Below, in pieces: positions 45,181 through 58,142 of a stretch of DNA of 64,000 nt (position 1 is the stretch's first letter; each line of letters begins with the position of its first letter). The notes below the pieces were generated by a model. It had not been told where the DNA came from, made no database searches, and saw only the letters and a list, made by a program, of their open reading frames with translations. Location: contig JABWDB010000001.1 of assembly GCA_019614645.1 (NCBI GenBank), forward strand, positions 22,375,501 to 22,439,500. Direction: 5' to 3'. The position numbers were made by a program, and so were the translations under genes. Source of the DNA: Stratiolaelaps scimitus. Lineage: Eukaryota > Arthropoda > Arachnida > Mesostigmata > Laelapidae.

Positions 45181-48100
45181 GTGGTTTTCTGTGGTGTAAC
45201 GATACAAGCGGCAATAGTTGTCCGGCCTGATTCTTACGTTATGGCTTGCGTTTAGAGAAATTCTCTAAACCTCTTGGTCTACTGCGTCTACCTGATTCGA
45301 TTATGTGTGCCGAATTTTTAAATCATCTATCCAAATCATTGGTGAGTCCCTGTGTCCACTGTTATAGTCAGTCCTGTTGAAAAACATTGGGCGAAAGAAA
45401 TTAGGCAAGTAGAATCGAAACAGTTGTTAATTAGTCCAATGGTATCACAATAATCTGTGTGCTACAAGCAATGGATAAGTTATAATTATTAAGTAAGCCA
45501 TCCATAGTTTGGACTGATTACGCAAAAAGCAATGTTCTCGATTTCATATGTCAACAATGAATAGTAAAGTGGCTATAGTAAGTGTCCATGTAGCAATTTA
45601 AACGTCCTCAGTGTAAACTGCACTAACTGTGGATACCGTGATATGTTTTGTGGGAATGATGATACGTCATAGTCTCTGCGTTGGTCATTTTTCTAAACCT
45701 TTATCCTAGCCATTCATGTTATCTTAATTAAAGTTACAGCAGGCACAATCGATACCCCAATTTGTGTCTTTTAGTTCCCCTAACTCTTCCAGAATCCTAA
45801 ACTATCATCTTAGGACCATACGGTTGTACAATACGATGCAACATATAAAAGTCCAATGGATAGAGCAGGATAAAAATAAACAAAAAAAAAGGTATATTCC
45901 TCTGTCCGTCCTAGTTGAAATCTTTGTTCAGAATAGTCATTTTGGGTGTGACATACCGATTATTTATTCAGGGTGTGTCAACTTGTGCCAAACGTTCAGT
46001 AGACGCCTCACATTATAGCGTTTTCTAATTCGGTCGACTTTGCCGTGTCCCGCTATCCGCTTAGCTATCACAATTATTTTATGTGTGCTTAACACCGACA
46101 TGGACGCTTCAAAGAATTCGGATTTTGAAATGGCTAGCATGCCCAAAATACAATTAGATATTTATATTAAGCATGAGTTAAACAAAGCTACTTTTTCGTG
46201 ATCATTTAACTCAAGATCGCTGCTGCTGACGATCGATGAGAAATATATCGCCAAAAATAGTTTTCATAACTTCGCCATAACATTTCCTTTATGTATAGTT
46301 TAATAGTTACGTAGATTGTTGAAGTGGGATACACTTGAGCTTATGCATAAACGACAAACGCATGGATTAATTGGTTCTGACAATTGAACGGAATATATAA
46401 TTATAGGGTGTCTGTCCACATTGGGACAAGGTGTGTTTTAGCTTAAAATTATAATTAAATTAAAAAAAAGAAATTGAAAAGACCTTCGCTATCGAACCAA
46501 TGTTTGCAGGTTGTCACTTCTATTCTGAGCTTTCCACTGTGGTTCTTGATTCAGACGCTGGACCTAAGTAGTTTAAAACTGCACTGCAAATTATAACGAA
46601 TGTCTCAAGGTGGCTAACTGGGAAGAGGGAAGCTGTGTGCTGATAATAAGTACTATAATTATGTAAAGTATGTTCCGTCCGTAAATGCACAACAATTGTT
46701 AATGACCACAAATTGCTGTTGTCGCCCCCGTCCGTTCGTCTGTTAGAATCCGCCCAACCTCCACAATACTGCAGCTGTGAGCAGCAACGTCTAATGGCAC
46801 ATAGTGAGTTGCGTAGATCACGTGAATTTTTAGGTAAGCTGCTCCAGATGGTTACGGCCATCATCTCTTTGGTATCGCTTAACCATATCTTGAGTTAAAG
46901 GAGATCGGATTCGCGGCCTCCTTCTAGTCGAAATCATTACGATTCGCCTGTAGGCCGTCGGATTCATCGCTAGGAGAGGTTACCGAATACAAGAAGTGGA
47001 AGTCGCTTCGAAAAACGTGACAACAAATAACGGGAGTTCTCTATATAAAGTCAAATAGTAACCCTAAGTAGTACAAAGGCCCCTCAGATGCAACCGTTTG
47101 CATAAGTCCTTTGTAAAGATAAATTTCAAGTAAGACCAGTTGCCCAAACACTGCGAAGAGCTCACGTGATAGTGTTTTCATTTTTGGCTATTTTGTGGCG
47201 GCTATACCGCTGCGTACGGGTCTGCTCTCACTCGTAAGATAATCTCAGTTACCCCTAGAGGATGATCTGATCTCCAATTGGGAGTGTAAGGTTGACTCTA
47301 GCATAGAGAAATACGGTGTCTGCGGCATTGTCTGAGAGGCCACGGCCACTGAAAGACCGTGTTTCCGCGCTCTGTATCCCATTCCGCTGCAAGAATTAAG
47401 GGAGTGTGTTTGGTAGGTAGGCAGGGACAACTGATCAACGTCCCTTAACTAGAGCAGAGTTGGCCTCTGTAGTTATGTAACGTGCAACCCGATAGTACCC
47501 CCTCGTAATAATTACTTCTAAGAATTATCCGTTTAGATCTCTCGTGTTGGCGGTCGCCTTGCCTTCACATCAGTTAATGGCGATATTGTGCTCGCTGAGA
47601 CGGTGCGGATAAGACGACAGATAAGGGGTATTTCATTATCAACAGGTACGAATTTTCAACAGTGTTTTCAAGGCGATAGACTAATGAGGAGCATACAAGG
47701 GCTACCCTGTGCGGCATTTTATCTGAATTATCATAGCCATTAAGGTGAACGACACGTGTTTTCAAACGTCTATGGCCGTTTAAGACGTCTTTGTTACATG
47801 CATCTCGCAGCAACCTCGTAGAAGAGAGCGAACAGGACAATAAGGGCGAGTGCTTATGTGGCTGTCGATTTTCGTATGGAGACCGATGGCAGAGCCTGTA
47901 ACCCGTTATGCAAGCAAATATTATAGTACATAATTCTTGCTCGATAAAGATGTGACTGACCGCACTCGATCGTGAATGCGAAGTTCTTTTTAGCGTATGC
48001 ACCGTGGTGTACTTGAGGAACACTACGAAGCTTGTCTACTTTGTCTGCTATTTTATAATTATGTAGCACTTGGGATTAACGTTAGCCTATATAGTGAGCG

Positions 48101-48600
48101 GTTATTCATACAGCCACGTTATTTGATGCCGAATCGTTTCACCGTGGTCTGATGTTTAATACAATATAAGCAGCGGCATTAGTTGCACTTTTTATGGTAA
48201 CATGTTTGACTACGGTTTCCAAAACCTTCGACATTTAAACCATAATATTAACCATATAACTGCACGATTCTCACTTCGTCTTTCCAACTTTACTATATCG
48301 ATACAAGATATGTTAAATTGCGCTTAGTTTCATTCGTTTTCTGCAATCTGAAGAAGTTTAGACTTTGGAGTTGAGTCTTACTGGACATATCTTGACTCTG
48401 TTATAGATATCGTTCATTCACTATTGGGGGAATGTGTCTCTCTTTGACCTATGGCAGCAGAGAGCAACGCGAGATGCGGAGCCAAATGCATTCATAGTGG
48501 GTATATTTATATGAAGCTATTCCTCTTGCAAAAATACATGACAGGCGTATAGTTTCATGACTAAACATTAAAAAGTGTCCATGGAATGTGTGTTTCATTC
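45181..48600. other. Intergenic DNA
   Basis: AT-rich, with a 10-bp palindrome around 45250-45270. Open frames (for example 47574-48023 minus) show no recognisable domain. Confidence 0.4.
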
Positions 48601-48640
48601 ATTTCTAACAGTTGAAAATAAAATGTCAACAAACAAGTAC

Positions 48641-48952
48641 CTATTCATCATACACTATCACATCTTTGCATTTTGTTGTGCACCTGCTTGTCAACGGCCT
48701 TTCCATGGCAGGCTTTGGTCCCTCTGTATGGCAGCATTGCTTCAAGGACCTATCGTCGAATAGTTCCACTATTATACCAGAAAATGATTTGATCCTATCA
48801 CTACTGTTGATTAGAATTGTTGAACCACTTGAAATTAGCCTAAACCTAGTATCATTGAATAAAACTGCCGCTGGACTCTTCGGTGAACCATTTTTTTTGC
48901 CGTTTTTCCATTGCTGAGTCCGTGAGATCATCCGTAAAGATCCGCTGTACAA
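48641..48952 (-). pseudogene. Possible Tc1-like transposase fragment
   Basis: The minus strand has AAVLFNDTRFRLISSGST, resembling the VLFSDESRFxLxxxDG block around the first catalytic Asp of Tc1-type transposases, followed by shifted frames. No terminal repeats or further catalytic motifs were located. The match is short. Confidence 0.3.
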
Positions 48953-50543
48953 AGGTGCCGTCTCCCCGCGCTCGACCTTAGCCTGCTTCTTACTTTACCC
49001 CTTTGCTCGGGTTGTGAAAGACAACGAACGGCGTTGGCGTTCTACGTCGATGACATACTGACGAATAAGTTTAAAATTATGTCGTGACAGTTATTTTTGT
49101 GTTATGTATGTCGATTTTCCTGTGCGTAACTTCGCAATTATTGTTTTCCTGTTTCAGTGTAGCATTCCGGCGTTGTTATGTCAATTACATTTACAATGGA
49201 CTCTAACGCAACCTTGCTTATACGATTATCGGGTCTAGAGTCATAATTATGGGAAGGACAATAAGTATAATACATGTTCTGCGTTTGGACGCCCATTTAG
49301 CATAGACCTTACGCGATGTGAACTATTTAGAAGACAATAACACTTGAATCGAAAATGTCCAGTAACCTTATGGCAGCATACAGCTGTGAGGGTGTTTTGT
49401 GCTACGGTCAGTGTTGACCGAATCCCTCGCTCGTCGCGAAAGACAATCAAGAGATATGCATTTTACTAGACAATATGTTACATATGTATAGAGAATATTG
49501 ATACATAGATAGTTCAACCATAGTTCATACCCACTAGTTCGTCAGGCGATGTTTTGTAATTAACGTTTCTGCGGTGGGACCTGGAGACTGATTTTGTACG
49601 ACAGGATTAAGTGGCAATGGGGAGCTCATACTAAACATAATTTATTTAACCCTGCATGAGTAATAGTTTACTCGCTGCCAGAGCTTGACGCTGATAATTC
49701 GAATCTTGTATGAATGTGAATTGGAGTATTTATCAGCCGCAAGCTATCGTTCTAGATCTCCTTAGAATGAGTAGTGTCCACACCTTGTCATCAAAGGGGC
49801 ACTCACGACACTCGAGAGGATTTTGTCCTTTACTTACGTGTGTAAGTACTGGACTACATCTATCGACAAGGCCGCGTTCTCAAATCCCAAGTGGTCAGAC
49901 GAGAGTGTGAGATCTATCGGTTTTACACTCACATTATAAATAGAAAACATCTATGCAATCTTGACTAGTACAGCAGTTGCATTACGGCAAGAAGCATCGA
50001 ACAGCTAGAAACGGGGTTCAAATTCAACCCTCCATAACGGTGAGAACACAATTCTTTTTGTGTAAGATTATTGTTTTCGCAATTTGCATTTCTGTGCTCC
50101 AGATTCCTCTTTATAGGCAAAATCCCATACAATGCAAACATTTCTAGGGTTCATTCTCAGCTGCTCTCCTATGCGACAGACCTGAGTACGTAACGTTTAC
50201 ATATTACATAAGGACCTATGGAGCCACTTTTGCTTCTATTTTAATTAGTGCCTGGCAAGAATCTATAGGCAAAGAAAAGATGATAAGGAAATCAAACCTT
50301 TTCTGCGTTTGGTAAGATTTGATCCCAAACCATCTATTGCATACAGTACTAAGAGTTGTCGTTAGTTAGTAGCTCAAAACGAAACGGAATATTTCGAATG
50401 TGGTTTCACACTGAACTGCTGGTTTATTCACTACTTATGATTTGCAAAGGGGGTTGTTGTTTGTGTACAAAAGTGTGTCACCCTTTCTCCAACGGAGCTC
50501 GCAACAATAGTGAGGCATCTAGTTAGGTAGATAGCGTTAATTA

Positions 50544-50569
50544 ATATATATATATATATATATATATAT
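50544..50569. repeat. (TA)n microsatellite
   Basis: About 13 TA units. Confidence 0.95.
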
Positions 50570-52520
50570 GACATATTGTGTGAATGGTTGGCATAGTGAT
50601 TCAAATCACCTGCACCATTCGTTTCACGATTAGTTCAAAAGTAACGCGTTCGATACAGAACATATAAAGCCTTTAGCACGTGGACCAATGCGTAGAGCTG
50701 GAGATATTGAAGCCACAATATACTTCATCTTTGGTCACTCTCTGCTTGAACGGTGAATTGTTTAGAATTTATTGCGCTTTATTATCGCTTCAATATCATT
50801 TTGTTTCATTCCATCAGTTTAGTAGATAATAGTTATGTCTACAGCCATTCGTCAATGCTGTGAGAACAAGGTAAACATCGAATCTCGCATGTTTTAGCAC
50901 ACCTAAAATACAGAAATATGACAGTCGCAGCAGTTGTGCCTTGAGATAGGGTAACGGCGTAACTTTATTAGCGTGGGAGGTTCACGGTTGGAGCGTGCAG
51001 AGTTAATTGCTATGCCAGGAGCCATTAAAGGAAAACAGGGAAAGGAGATAAGCGCTGCAACTTGATCACTGGAACAAAGTAGTGGACTAATTTAATTGGG
51101 GTAATTGGGTAACAGCGACTAGGTGGTGGATTTCTGGAAGACTGAAATCGCATAGGGATGGTAGTGGGATGACGAGAACAATGCAGTGAGTTAACTGAAC
51201 TAGTACAATGGTAGAACTGCAGCGCGATAGTTACAACGAGAGAACAATGAGAATTCGTGCATAGTGTGTGATGTCCAGAGCCGTTGGCCGGTGATTTTAG
51301 CAGGTAGAGACGTTTTGTCATCGACGTCAACCCGCACTGGACAGGCCCACTTTCTATGGGGATTGGACTGTCTTTGGTGGTGTCCGTGCATTTAAAGAAA
51401 ATCTCATGCTCTGTAAAACAAAAGCCGTTGAAAGCAGGCCGACAGCGACCGACTATATACAACCGCTCGGTTCCAGTACGGTATGAATAGTCAAAAAAAG
51501 GCGGGCTAGATCGACTTGTACACGGTCCCAAAACTTATGATCGACGCGAACTGGATAGACGTCACTTTCTGACATTTCGACAGGATTTTAGTATGCGAGA
51601 TTATCGGCGGTATTCCAGCCTGGCGCCTTGATGACATTTCGTCTATGGTCTGAACGTCCATACATATCTGACTATTGATATATTTTTTACACTAAATTAA
51701 ATAGAACAGAGTCGGTTGCAAGACAGAAAGATTTTGCCCTTCGAAATGGCGAGCAGACATGATTAAGTACATGATTCGTTTTTACTCATAATTATTATAC
51801 GCTTGTTCTTGTTCCGGCACTTGTTAGTGAACACACGTCCATTCAGGGTACGTAGATCAAACTGATACACGTTTCAAATAACAGCTTTAAAGTGCTTGAT
51901 TGAAACTTTTGAGTGATTTTTAAATTTCAATTCGGGTGGTGCTAAATGCAGGGCAGTCTTAGGCGATTATATCATTCAATGGAAATCGTTGTGTGCTGAA
52001 TGTCGTTCAGTATGTTCTCCATGGTGCTAATATAAGCGCCGTTGTATCTCTTTCTATGTCTGCTAAGCAGACCCATGTGTCAAAGACCTGAAACGCCTCG
52101 AATAGGATGTTCGAGCATCGGACTATGAGAAAATACGACAGGCAACGGAGACAGGCAGCATCACTACGTATCATGGTCGTTCCACAAAAAGGACTGCAAC
52201 CTTTGACGAGAAGGTAGAAAAAGTGAGAGACCGGTTGCGGTACAAACCTCGTCAGAGTGCCAGAAAACTGGCAAAAAAACATAAAAATCTCGAGGGGTCA
52301 GTGTTCGAATGATAGAAAGCCTTAGCAGGCAGTGAGTCGTGATCTCAGTTTCATGATCTTACAACGACGGTAGAGTGAAACTTCTCTTTGACGGATAGAA
52401 ACGAAATGGGTAACCACGACATTTACGGTCGAATAAGGGGTGAACAAATAAAACGATCGTGTGTGGCTAGCGGGACACCCGGGGATCATTTGGCACAATT
52501 AAGAGTCACTCTCCGGCTCT

Positions 52521-52593
52521 GTTCCGGCTCTGACCTCCACTCTAGCCGACCCCTGAGTCTCAGGACTCAGGGGTCGGAGAGCAGAGCCGGAAC
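52521..52593. repeat. Nested (two-step) inverted repeat
   Basis: The inner arms CCGACCCCTGAGTC (52546-52559) and GACTCAGGGGTCGG (52564-52577) flank TCAG. The outer arms GTTCCGGCTCTG (52521-52532) and CAGAGCCGGAAC (52582-52593) are also exact complements, with unequal spacers of 13 and 4 nt. A 13-nt direct repeat CCAATTTCAAGGC follows at about 52595-52626. Confidence 0.9.
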
Positions 52594-53994
52594 GCCAATT
52601 TCAAGGCGTACTCCCAATTTCAAGGCTGTTTGTTCCGCAGGGCAAAAAATTAATGGCGCCCCTTGCGTCAATAGTCTTTGGCGAATTGGCTAAAGGTCCC
52701 GGGCACACACCAATTCACACGGCTTGTTCTACGGGAACAGGAACACGCGAACCGCTAACTTTTCGACAAGACTCGCAAAGCGAAGGAGACCCAGAGGTGG
52801 CTCCGGCAAATATGCTCGTGCTCAGCTCTTCGGGACAATGCCCCCCCCCGGCCACTTTTGCAAAAGAGTACGCGAAAATCCCCGGGCTACGCCACGGGTG
52901 GCACGCGCGAAGGATTCTTCCTAATGGAGCGCCTTTCCCTAGCTTTGTAAAGAGGTAATACCATCCCTCCCTCTGGACCATAAGCGTAATATGACGTTAG
53001 TAGGTCTGCGAAGGCCGAAGAAAACGTTGCGATAGTCGGTGAGCAAATTCGATGATGCATCTCATTACTATAGATCAATTGCATAGGATCTTGTTTCTGG
53101 CTCCCCAGAGTATTCATCACATATGGTACTGGGTGAACCACTGAGCAGTACACGAGAGACTCCACATTGGCCATCTAACAGCATCACGTTGTTTGGTGAA
53201 TCATGTGTAATAAAAATCATGATGCTCTGCTAGTTAGCCTGCAGAGCTCTTTATGGCCACGCTATTGAACAGCAGATAGAGAAGGCAAGACTGGAGTTGA
53301 GTGCGTTGATCATTCCGCTTCAATGCAAGATCACAACGAGATATCACCGTCGTATATACGATTGGATACCGTTTCATGATTATCTCAATGAAGCACATTT
53401 TTTTGGCTTTTCTGTTATGCTTTAATGCAATGAATTAATAACATCGCGCAATAGGCATTGTGTTATGTGATAAAAACTAAATCGCGCATCTGGTCGACGA
53501 ATAAATGATTAACGCGAGGAACTGCAGTTTACTTTGAGTACGTTCACGACATTTGTAAATATATATCTAATCAGCTATACATAATATTAGCCCAATTTAG
53601 CAAAGGAAACATTGGAAGGGTATGCAAGTCAAAGTAACTGTTTTGATAAAGGGTGTTAACAACGCTTGATGCATTTTCTGACTTCCGTTAAATTTGCCCT
53701 GGTGTACCAATGTCTTTTAAAATAAAAAAAGCGCGCACTTAGGTGGCTACCTCATAAATATCATTATTGATAAATATCTAGATAGTCTAATTATTATACG
53801 AAATTTTAATCCTGCCGTTCTTTTTGCATATTTTCCCCATCCAATGTAGCATGTATTATCATAGTTCTCAGTAACTAATTTATGTGTGACTGTTTTTCAA
53901 GTCGCATTTTCTGATCTATAATACTAAATTCCACGCAACGTCCACAGAACTTCTTTCGGCATTGCCTCATAAGACAGACCCCCTTTAAATGCAA

Positions 53995-54075
53995 TGTGCA
54001 ACGGTGGGGATTGAACCCGTGAGTGCACCTACGTATCTCCTCCACCGCAATAGCTACATTAACCAACCTGCATGC
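53995..54075 (-). repeat. tRNA-like / SINE head candidate
   Basis: The minus strand carries a Pol III B-box, GGTTCAATCCC (54017-54007), flanked by complementary bases as in a T-arm. A weak A-box-like TAGCTATTGCGG (54056-54045) lies 39 nt upstream, close to tRNA spacing. No full cloverleaf was confirmed, so a degenerate tRNA-derived SINE is likelier than a tRNA gene. Confidence 0.35.
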
Positions 54076-54446
54076 ATTCTTCTTGTTCGGCAATGCCATG
54101 CGCAACCCGAAAATAGCCAAGAATGATTTCGCAGACCATGGTTATTACAGGGTTGGATAACATAATTGACTGTAGTTCCCCGATTCAATATGCGCGACCA
54201 TTGCAGATACTTTGAATTGCAATGAGATATAACATAAGAGGTTTATGAATGAGCCCGCCAAGTCTCGATTGTCAGACAACGAGTAAGTGAAGCCTTATGA
54301 TACTTGTGGCATTCAGGTTGCTGCAACAAAGAGTAGTCGCAGTTCTGCTTGTTCACTACCCCTAAGTAGGAACACTAACATTCAACTGAGGTCGATATCG
54401 ACCCGACGCAAGGGAAGCTACACTGCTTCATGGAGGACCAGCGTGA

Positions 54447-54607
54447 GATTATTATTAGATGATCGACCACTCTCAAGATTGGTGATTTTCGCGGACCACC
54501 CAACTCGCCTGCCTATAATACTTCGCGTGCGATTGTTTTGTAGCCCGAAACCACCGCCCACATCACACGAGTCGCGAGGTTGGGACCGAGAATTAACTTA
54601 CGAATAA
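54447..54607 (-). repeat. LTR-like direct repeat, left copy
   Basis: It contains AGATGATCGACCAC and TTGTTTTGTAGCCCGAAAC, matching the right copy, with a 16-nt length difference between the two blocks. Confidence 0.5.
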
Positions 54608-54608
54608 A

Positions 54609-54642
<34 letters not shown>
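54607..54642. repeat. (TA)n followed by poly-T
   Basis: About 18 nt of TA then 18 T residues at the edge of the left LTR-like repeat. Confidence 0.9.
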
Positions 54643-56189
54643 GACTATGCCATCGTATATTTCACCACCTAATCACATGAATGAGCAAACGTAGTGCCAG
54701 GCTTCACACACGCTGCTAAAATAAACGAATAATGCTATATAGCTTTTATTCTTCTTGTCTTAGATCAGAACCAGATGGTCGACTCCACAAAACTGAAATG
54801 GTCTTGGTCTCTCAAGCCGAACTGCAAGAAGAGGCGGCACTTGTTCTGTATTTATTCAATTCCCCTCTTGCTCCGCAACCATCTACTTATAGGAGCCTGC
54901 GTGTTGTTAGAAATATGCAATGGCCAGACAAGGTCTATCGGGATCACCTTAAATTGATGGAAGGCCTTCTCAATGTCTGTTTTTATGGCGATTGGATCTT
55001 CTCGAATTATTAATTGTAGCAGATGTACTTTAGTTAATTGGAAAATGAATACAATTTATTGAGGCTTTATGTTTGCCTTATCCAGGCCTCTTGGACAATT
55101 CTCGCTTCTTTTTCTGAACTTGGAATTGATTACAACTTGGTATCTACCACCATGGGTAAAAAGTGGATTTGATGGCGTGCTCTTTTTTCGGTGATGGAGA
55201 ATGCTCATGTACATCAAGCTTCACACTAAGGCATGTGTCATGGTACTGTAGGTCGAACGTTGTTTTTTAAGGGTAGCGACATCACATATCTGGCTTCGCC
55301 GATCCTTACCACTGAGTCTCTAATTTGTTCCCAGTCTGGGTGTTCCATTCCCATATGCTTTACTTCCTATTGGAATTTTCGGTTTGCTTCTGCGAAACGA
55401 TTGTCAGACTGTTTACATTTAAACTTTTCATAATTTTAACTCCTTTTTGGCATAATAGGATTAGGTTGTGCTGCTTGAAAAGCGCACAACTCTGTCTCAT
55501 ATCCTTTGTTTCCAGAGTATCATTTTCTCCCGGTTAAAACCCTACCGAGGATAGTATGTGTAGCGGTTGTTATATGCCTCACATTGTGAGAATCGATGTG
55601 GATGCAAATTCAAGCCAATCAAGATGTCGGTCGTATCCGACATCTTTTCATCGTTGGGATCCGTCCCCGGGCACAGACTCCAGGTACTTCGCAACGGACG
55701 CAAACGGAATCGACGCCTCTGTTATCATATCTACTACTGTTTTTTCAGCTGTTCCCCTATCTGACAGGCCCTGTTCCCCTATCTGTTATCATATCTAGAT
55801 CTAGATAAGCAAAAGGAATTGATTCCTCCGCGAAACGACTCTCCAGTGATAACTGATATACCTCATGACTCTGGACATTGAAAGTATTTCCACCGGCTAT
55901 TTGCGACAGTATCAACCTTGTCTCACTGGGTTGGAAATCCAGTACATTTACTTCTTGAGTTAGTTGGGCTATTTCTTGATATTTTTACACGGATTGTGTA
56001 AGTACGATAGCTAGGATTACAGGTTCTATTCCGTTCAATTTGGTCACGCGGGTGGTAGTAATTGAAAATGAGAGGTACGAAATATACATGGGGTGTGTGA
56101 AAATATGTCTATGGTACCTATATATGCGTAAGAGAAATTCAATCACCTCACTGTAGTACATTCACCGGCATGATACTAGTAGTATCATG

Positions 56190-56690
56190 TACTATACATT
56201 GCTGTTCTTATAATCTACATTTGTGGTTGTCATTAAAATCGTGGATCCTCTCGGTTTGACAAACGAGGTGGTGAAAACCGTGAGTAACGAATTTAACTCG
56301 ACAGATGCGCGATATGCACAGGTTTCTGGTAGGCTGAACGTGTCGCGCAGGTCGTCAACATGACGGGGTAACAAAACGCTTCGAACGAATTGTATGGACT
56401 CTCAGTGCTACTGTCAAATACGCCGGTTTCATTTAGTTTAAGGTAGTCGGGTCACGTTCTCTCAGCCTATCCCAGGCGAGGGAGATCCTGTAATCAGCCG
56501 TGTATACGATCTTGAGATTGAATAGGCGGAGGGCTGTGCCTACTGAAGATTTTTCGGGCTTCTCGAAGCTGCAATCATGGCTCTGCGGACTCTTTCCTCA
56601 ATGTGGATGACGAATCACTTCCCCGTTGTCGTCAAGGTTATGTCGAGGTACGTGTACTGGTTAACGATTTTAAGGGTTTTCTATGGATAT
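56190..56690 (-). pseudogene. Non-LTR retrotransposon reverse-transcriptase relic (thumb/downstream region)
   Basis: On the minus strand, IVNQYTYLDITLTTTGK, then HIEERVRRAMIAASRSP, then (after a frameshift) TALRLFNLKIVYTADYRISL, MKPAYLTVALRVHTIRSKRF and VDDLRDTFSLPET line up, in order, with the YLGxxLTxxG...HIxxR...ALxLFxxKIxPxxxYGxxxxW...VKxxYLKRxLxxxxxxxSRL...FxxDLRxxFxLP pattern of non-LTR ORF2 proteins. Stops and frameshifts show it is dead. It lies within the LTR element described above. Confidence 0.65.
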
Positions 56691-57264
56691 TATACAAGGT
56701 GTCGGTGCGGGTGAGCCATCCTTGAGGTGTTATGAAGTCGTTGAGCCATGTCTACAAGTGTAGACATGCTGTGCTCTTGTTGTTTGCGACAGCCGAGATG
56801 AAGCCCGTTGACACCAACGTCTTATTAGCATTGTAACTCAGACTGATAGTTTACAAACATCGGAAACAGGCCAAATGATTTGGTTTTTCATTAACTAATG
56901 GCAATTTCTAATTTGTAATTCAGACTAATATGATGTTGATTGTAAGATATACACTTATTGACTGTCTGTTTAGCTATCGTTTGGAACATATACTTACTCT
57001 TATCTCCCATCATATTCTTCTTTGCGAACATCGGAAGCCAATTGAATTTACCTGTGTTGTCACGTCGTTCAAACATTTTCTCCATGTATGAGCCTCCTTT
57101 ATTTAACATCTCATTATACGGTACAGGCTCACTGAATTTCTGTTCGCCTATTCCATAGCAATCTATCGTTCTTTCTAAGAAGTTATGATGGCCACTGGTT
57201 CGCATTTTGGGGTACAATCCGACTACTTTTTGGCTGTCATATCATGCCGCGAAACCCTCCTTTA

Positions 57265-57830
57265 ACCTACCTGGCAGGCACTTAATTATCACAGTGGCAC
57301 TTGTGACAGATAACGAGCTGGGTGATTTTTGCCCGGGTGCCCATTTAGGTTTTGTCTTGATGGGTCGACAGAATATCTCGGTCCATTTCGCCTACTTAAG
57401 GGAGATTGCGTGCATTGCACTGCTGCTGGACCGCTTAAATGTATATGGGAGTTCTCTCCAATAGACGACCTTCTGAACTTCTTCTTGAGTGACTCCACTG
57501 CTAGCTCGTATTGCTGCTCATGCAGATCGAAGTGTCCTATCTGTGCGAAGAGTTGCCACAACTCTCCGAATTTTTTAACATCACCTCTGCATTTTAGGGA
57601 AAGACCGTGTACTTGGTCCTTGGAACACTTTCTGTGTGGCCGACTGCTACTTATCTTGTTTTAATGTTAAATTGCTATATCTAATGCTGCCAATACACTT
57701 CTTCGCTTCCAGCCTGATGCACTTGTTCACTGTTGAACAAGTTCACACACCTTGCAACTATATTTCGTTATCTATACGCGCACTAGTGATCACATCTTGA
57801 GTTGTCCTTGCTTCGCCATTTTGGCTTTCA
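57265..57830 (-). pseudogene. gag-like remnant of the LTR element
   Basis: A short ATG-led stretch MAKQGQLKM and stop (about 57820) is followed by frame-shifted capsid-like sequence with many hydrophobic/charged heptads and LPGRLKEGFRGM near 57270. The similarity to Pao gag is by pattern only. Confidence 0.35.
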
Positions 57831-57997
57831 CCCCTCCGGGCTGCTTATCTGTTTACGCATATCTGATCCTATCGTTGTAGCTGTTGAGATCATTATTAAC
57901 TGTAGACAATTGATGTCAAATCTGTGTGCTGTATCCAAACACTCCTCGCTGTCAATAGCTTTTTATATGAATTCGTTGATCTCCCTATAAATAAAGG

Positions 57998-58142
57998 GAT
58001 TATAATTGGATGATCGACCACGAACTCAGCGTAAATCCAACGCACACGCAAACTACTTGTCGTTCGGTTGTTTCATAGCCTGAAACTATAGCCAACATCG
58101 CACAACTTCCGGTGTCGGGAATAACACTATAACTTTACGATA
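57998..58142 (-). repeat. LTR-like direct repeat, right copy (5' with respect to the element)
   Basis: It shares GGATGATCGACCAC and TTGTTTCATAGCCTGAAAC with the left copy. On the minus strand it contains TGTTATTCCCGACACC, a plausible LTR start, and CATATAAAAAG lies just beyond. Confidence 0.5.

Larger units (their letters stand above)
48953..53999. other. Intergenic DNA
   Basis: It contains a TA tract (50544-50569), a tRNA-like A/B-box pair (about 50589-50656), a minus-strand open frame of 168 codons (51025-51531) without a recognised domain, and a GC-rich block with nested inverted repeats (52440-52980). Confidence 0.4.
54447..58142 (-). mobile_element. Degenerate LTR retrotransposon (BEL/Pao-like) with nested non-LTR relic
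   Basis: Two diverged direct repeats (54447-54607 and 57998-58142) flank 3.4 kb. On the minus strand, just inside the right repeat, are gag-like remnants with frameshifts. They include VKKFGELWQLFAQIGHFDLH, ELAVESLKKKF and ALSVTSATVIIKCLPGRLKE-like stretches, in the order expected for a Pao-type capsid. No protease, integrase or own reverse transcriptase was found, so the element is deleted and inactive. A non-LTR reverse transcriptase relic lies inside it. Confidence 0.5.

Noticed and set aside
49990..50030. B-box-like GGTTCAAATTC suggesting a tRNA
   Set aside because: The flanking bases do not form a T-arm stem and no A-box lies at the right distance.
51025..51531. 168-codon minus-strand frame
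   Set aside because: Opens with ATG but shows no domain, and adjacent frames are equally open. Insufficient evidence of coding.
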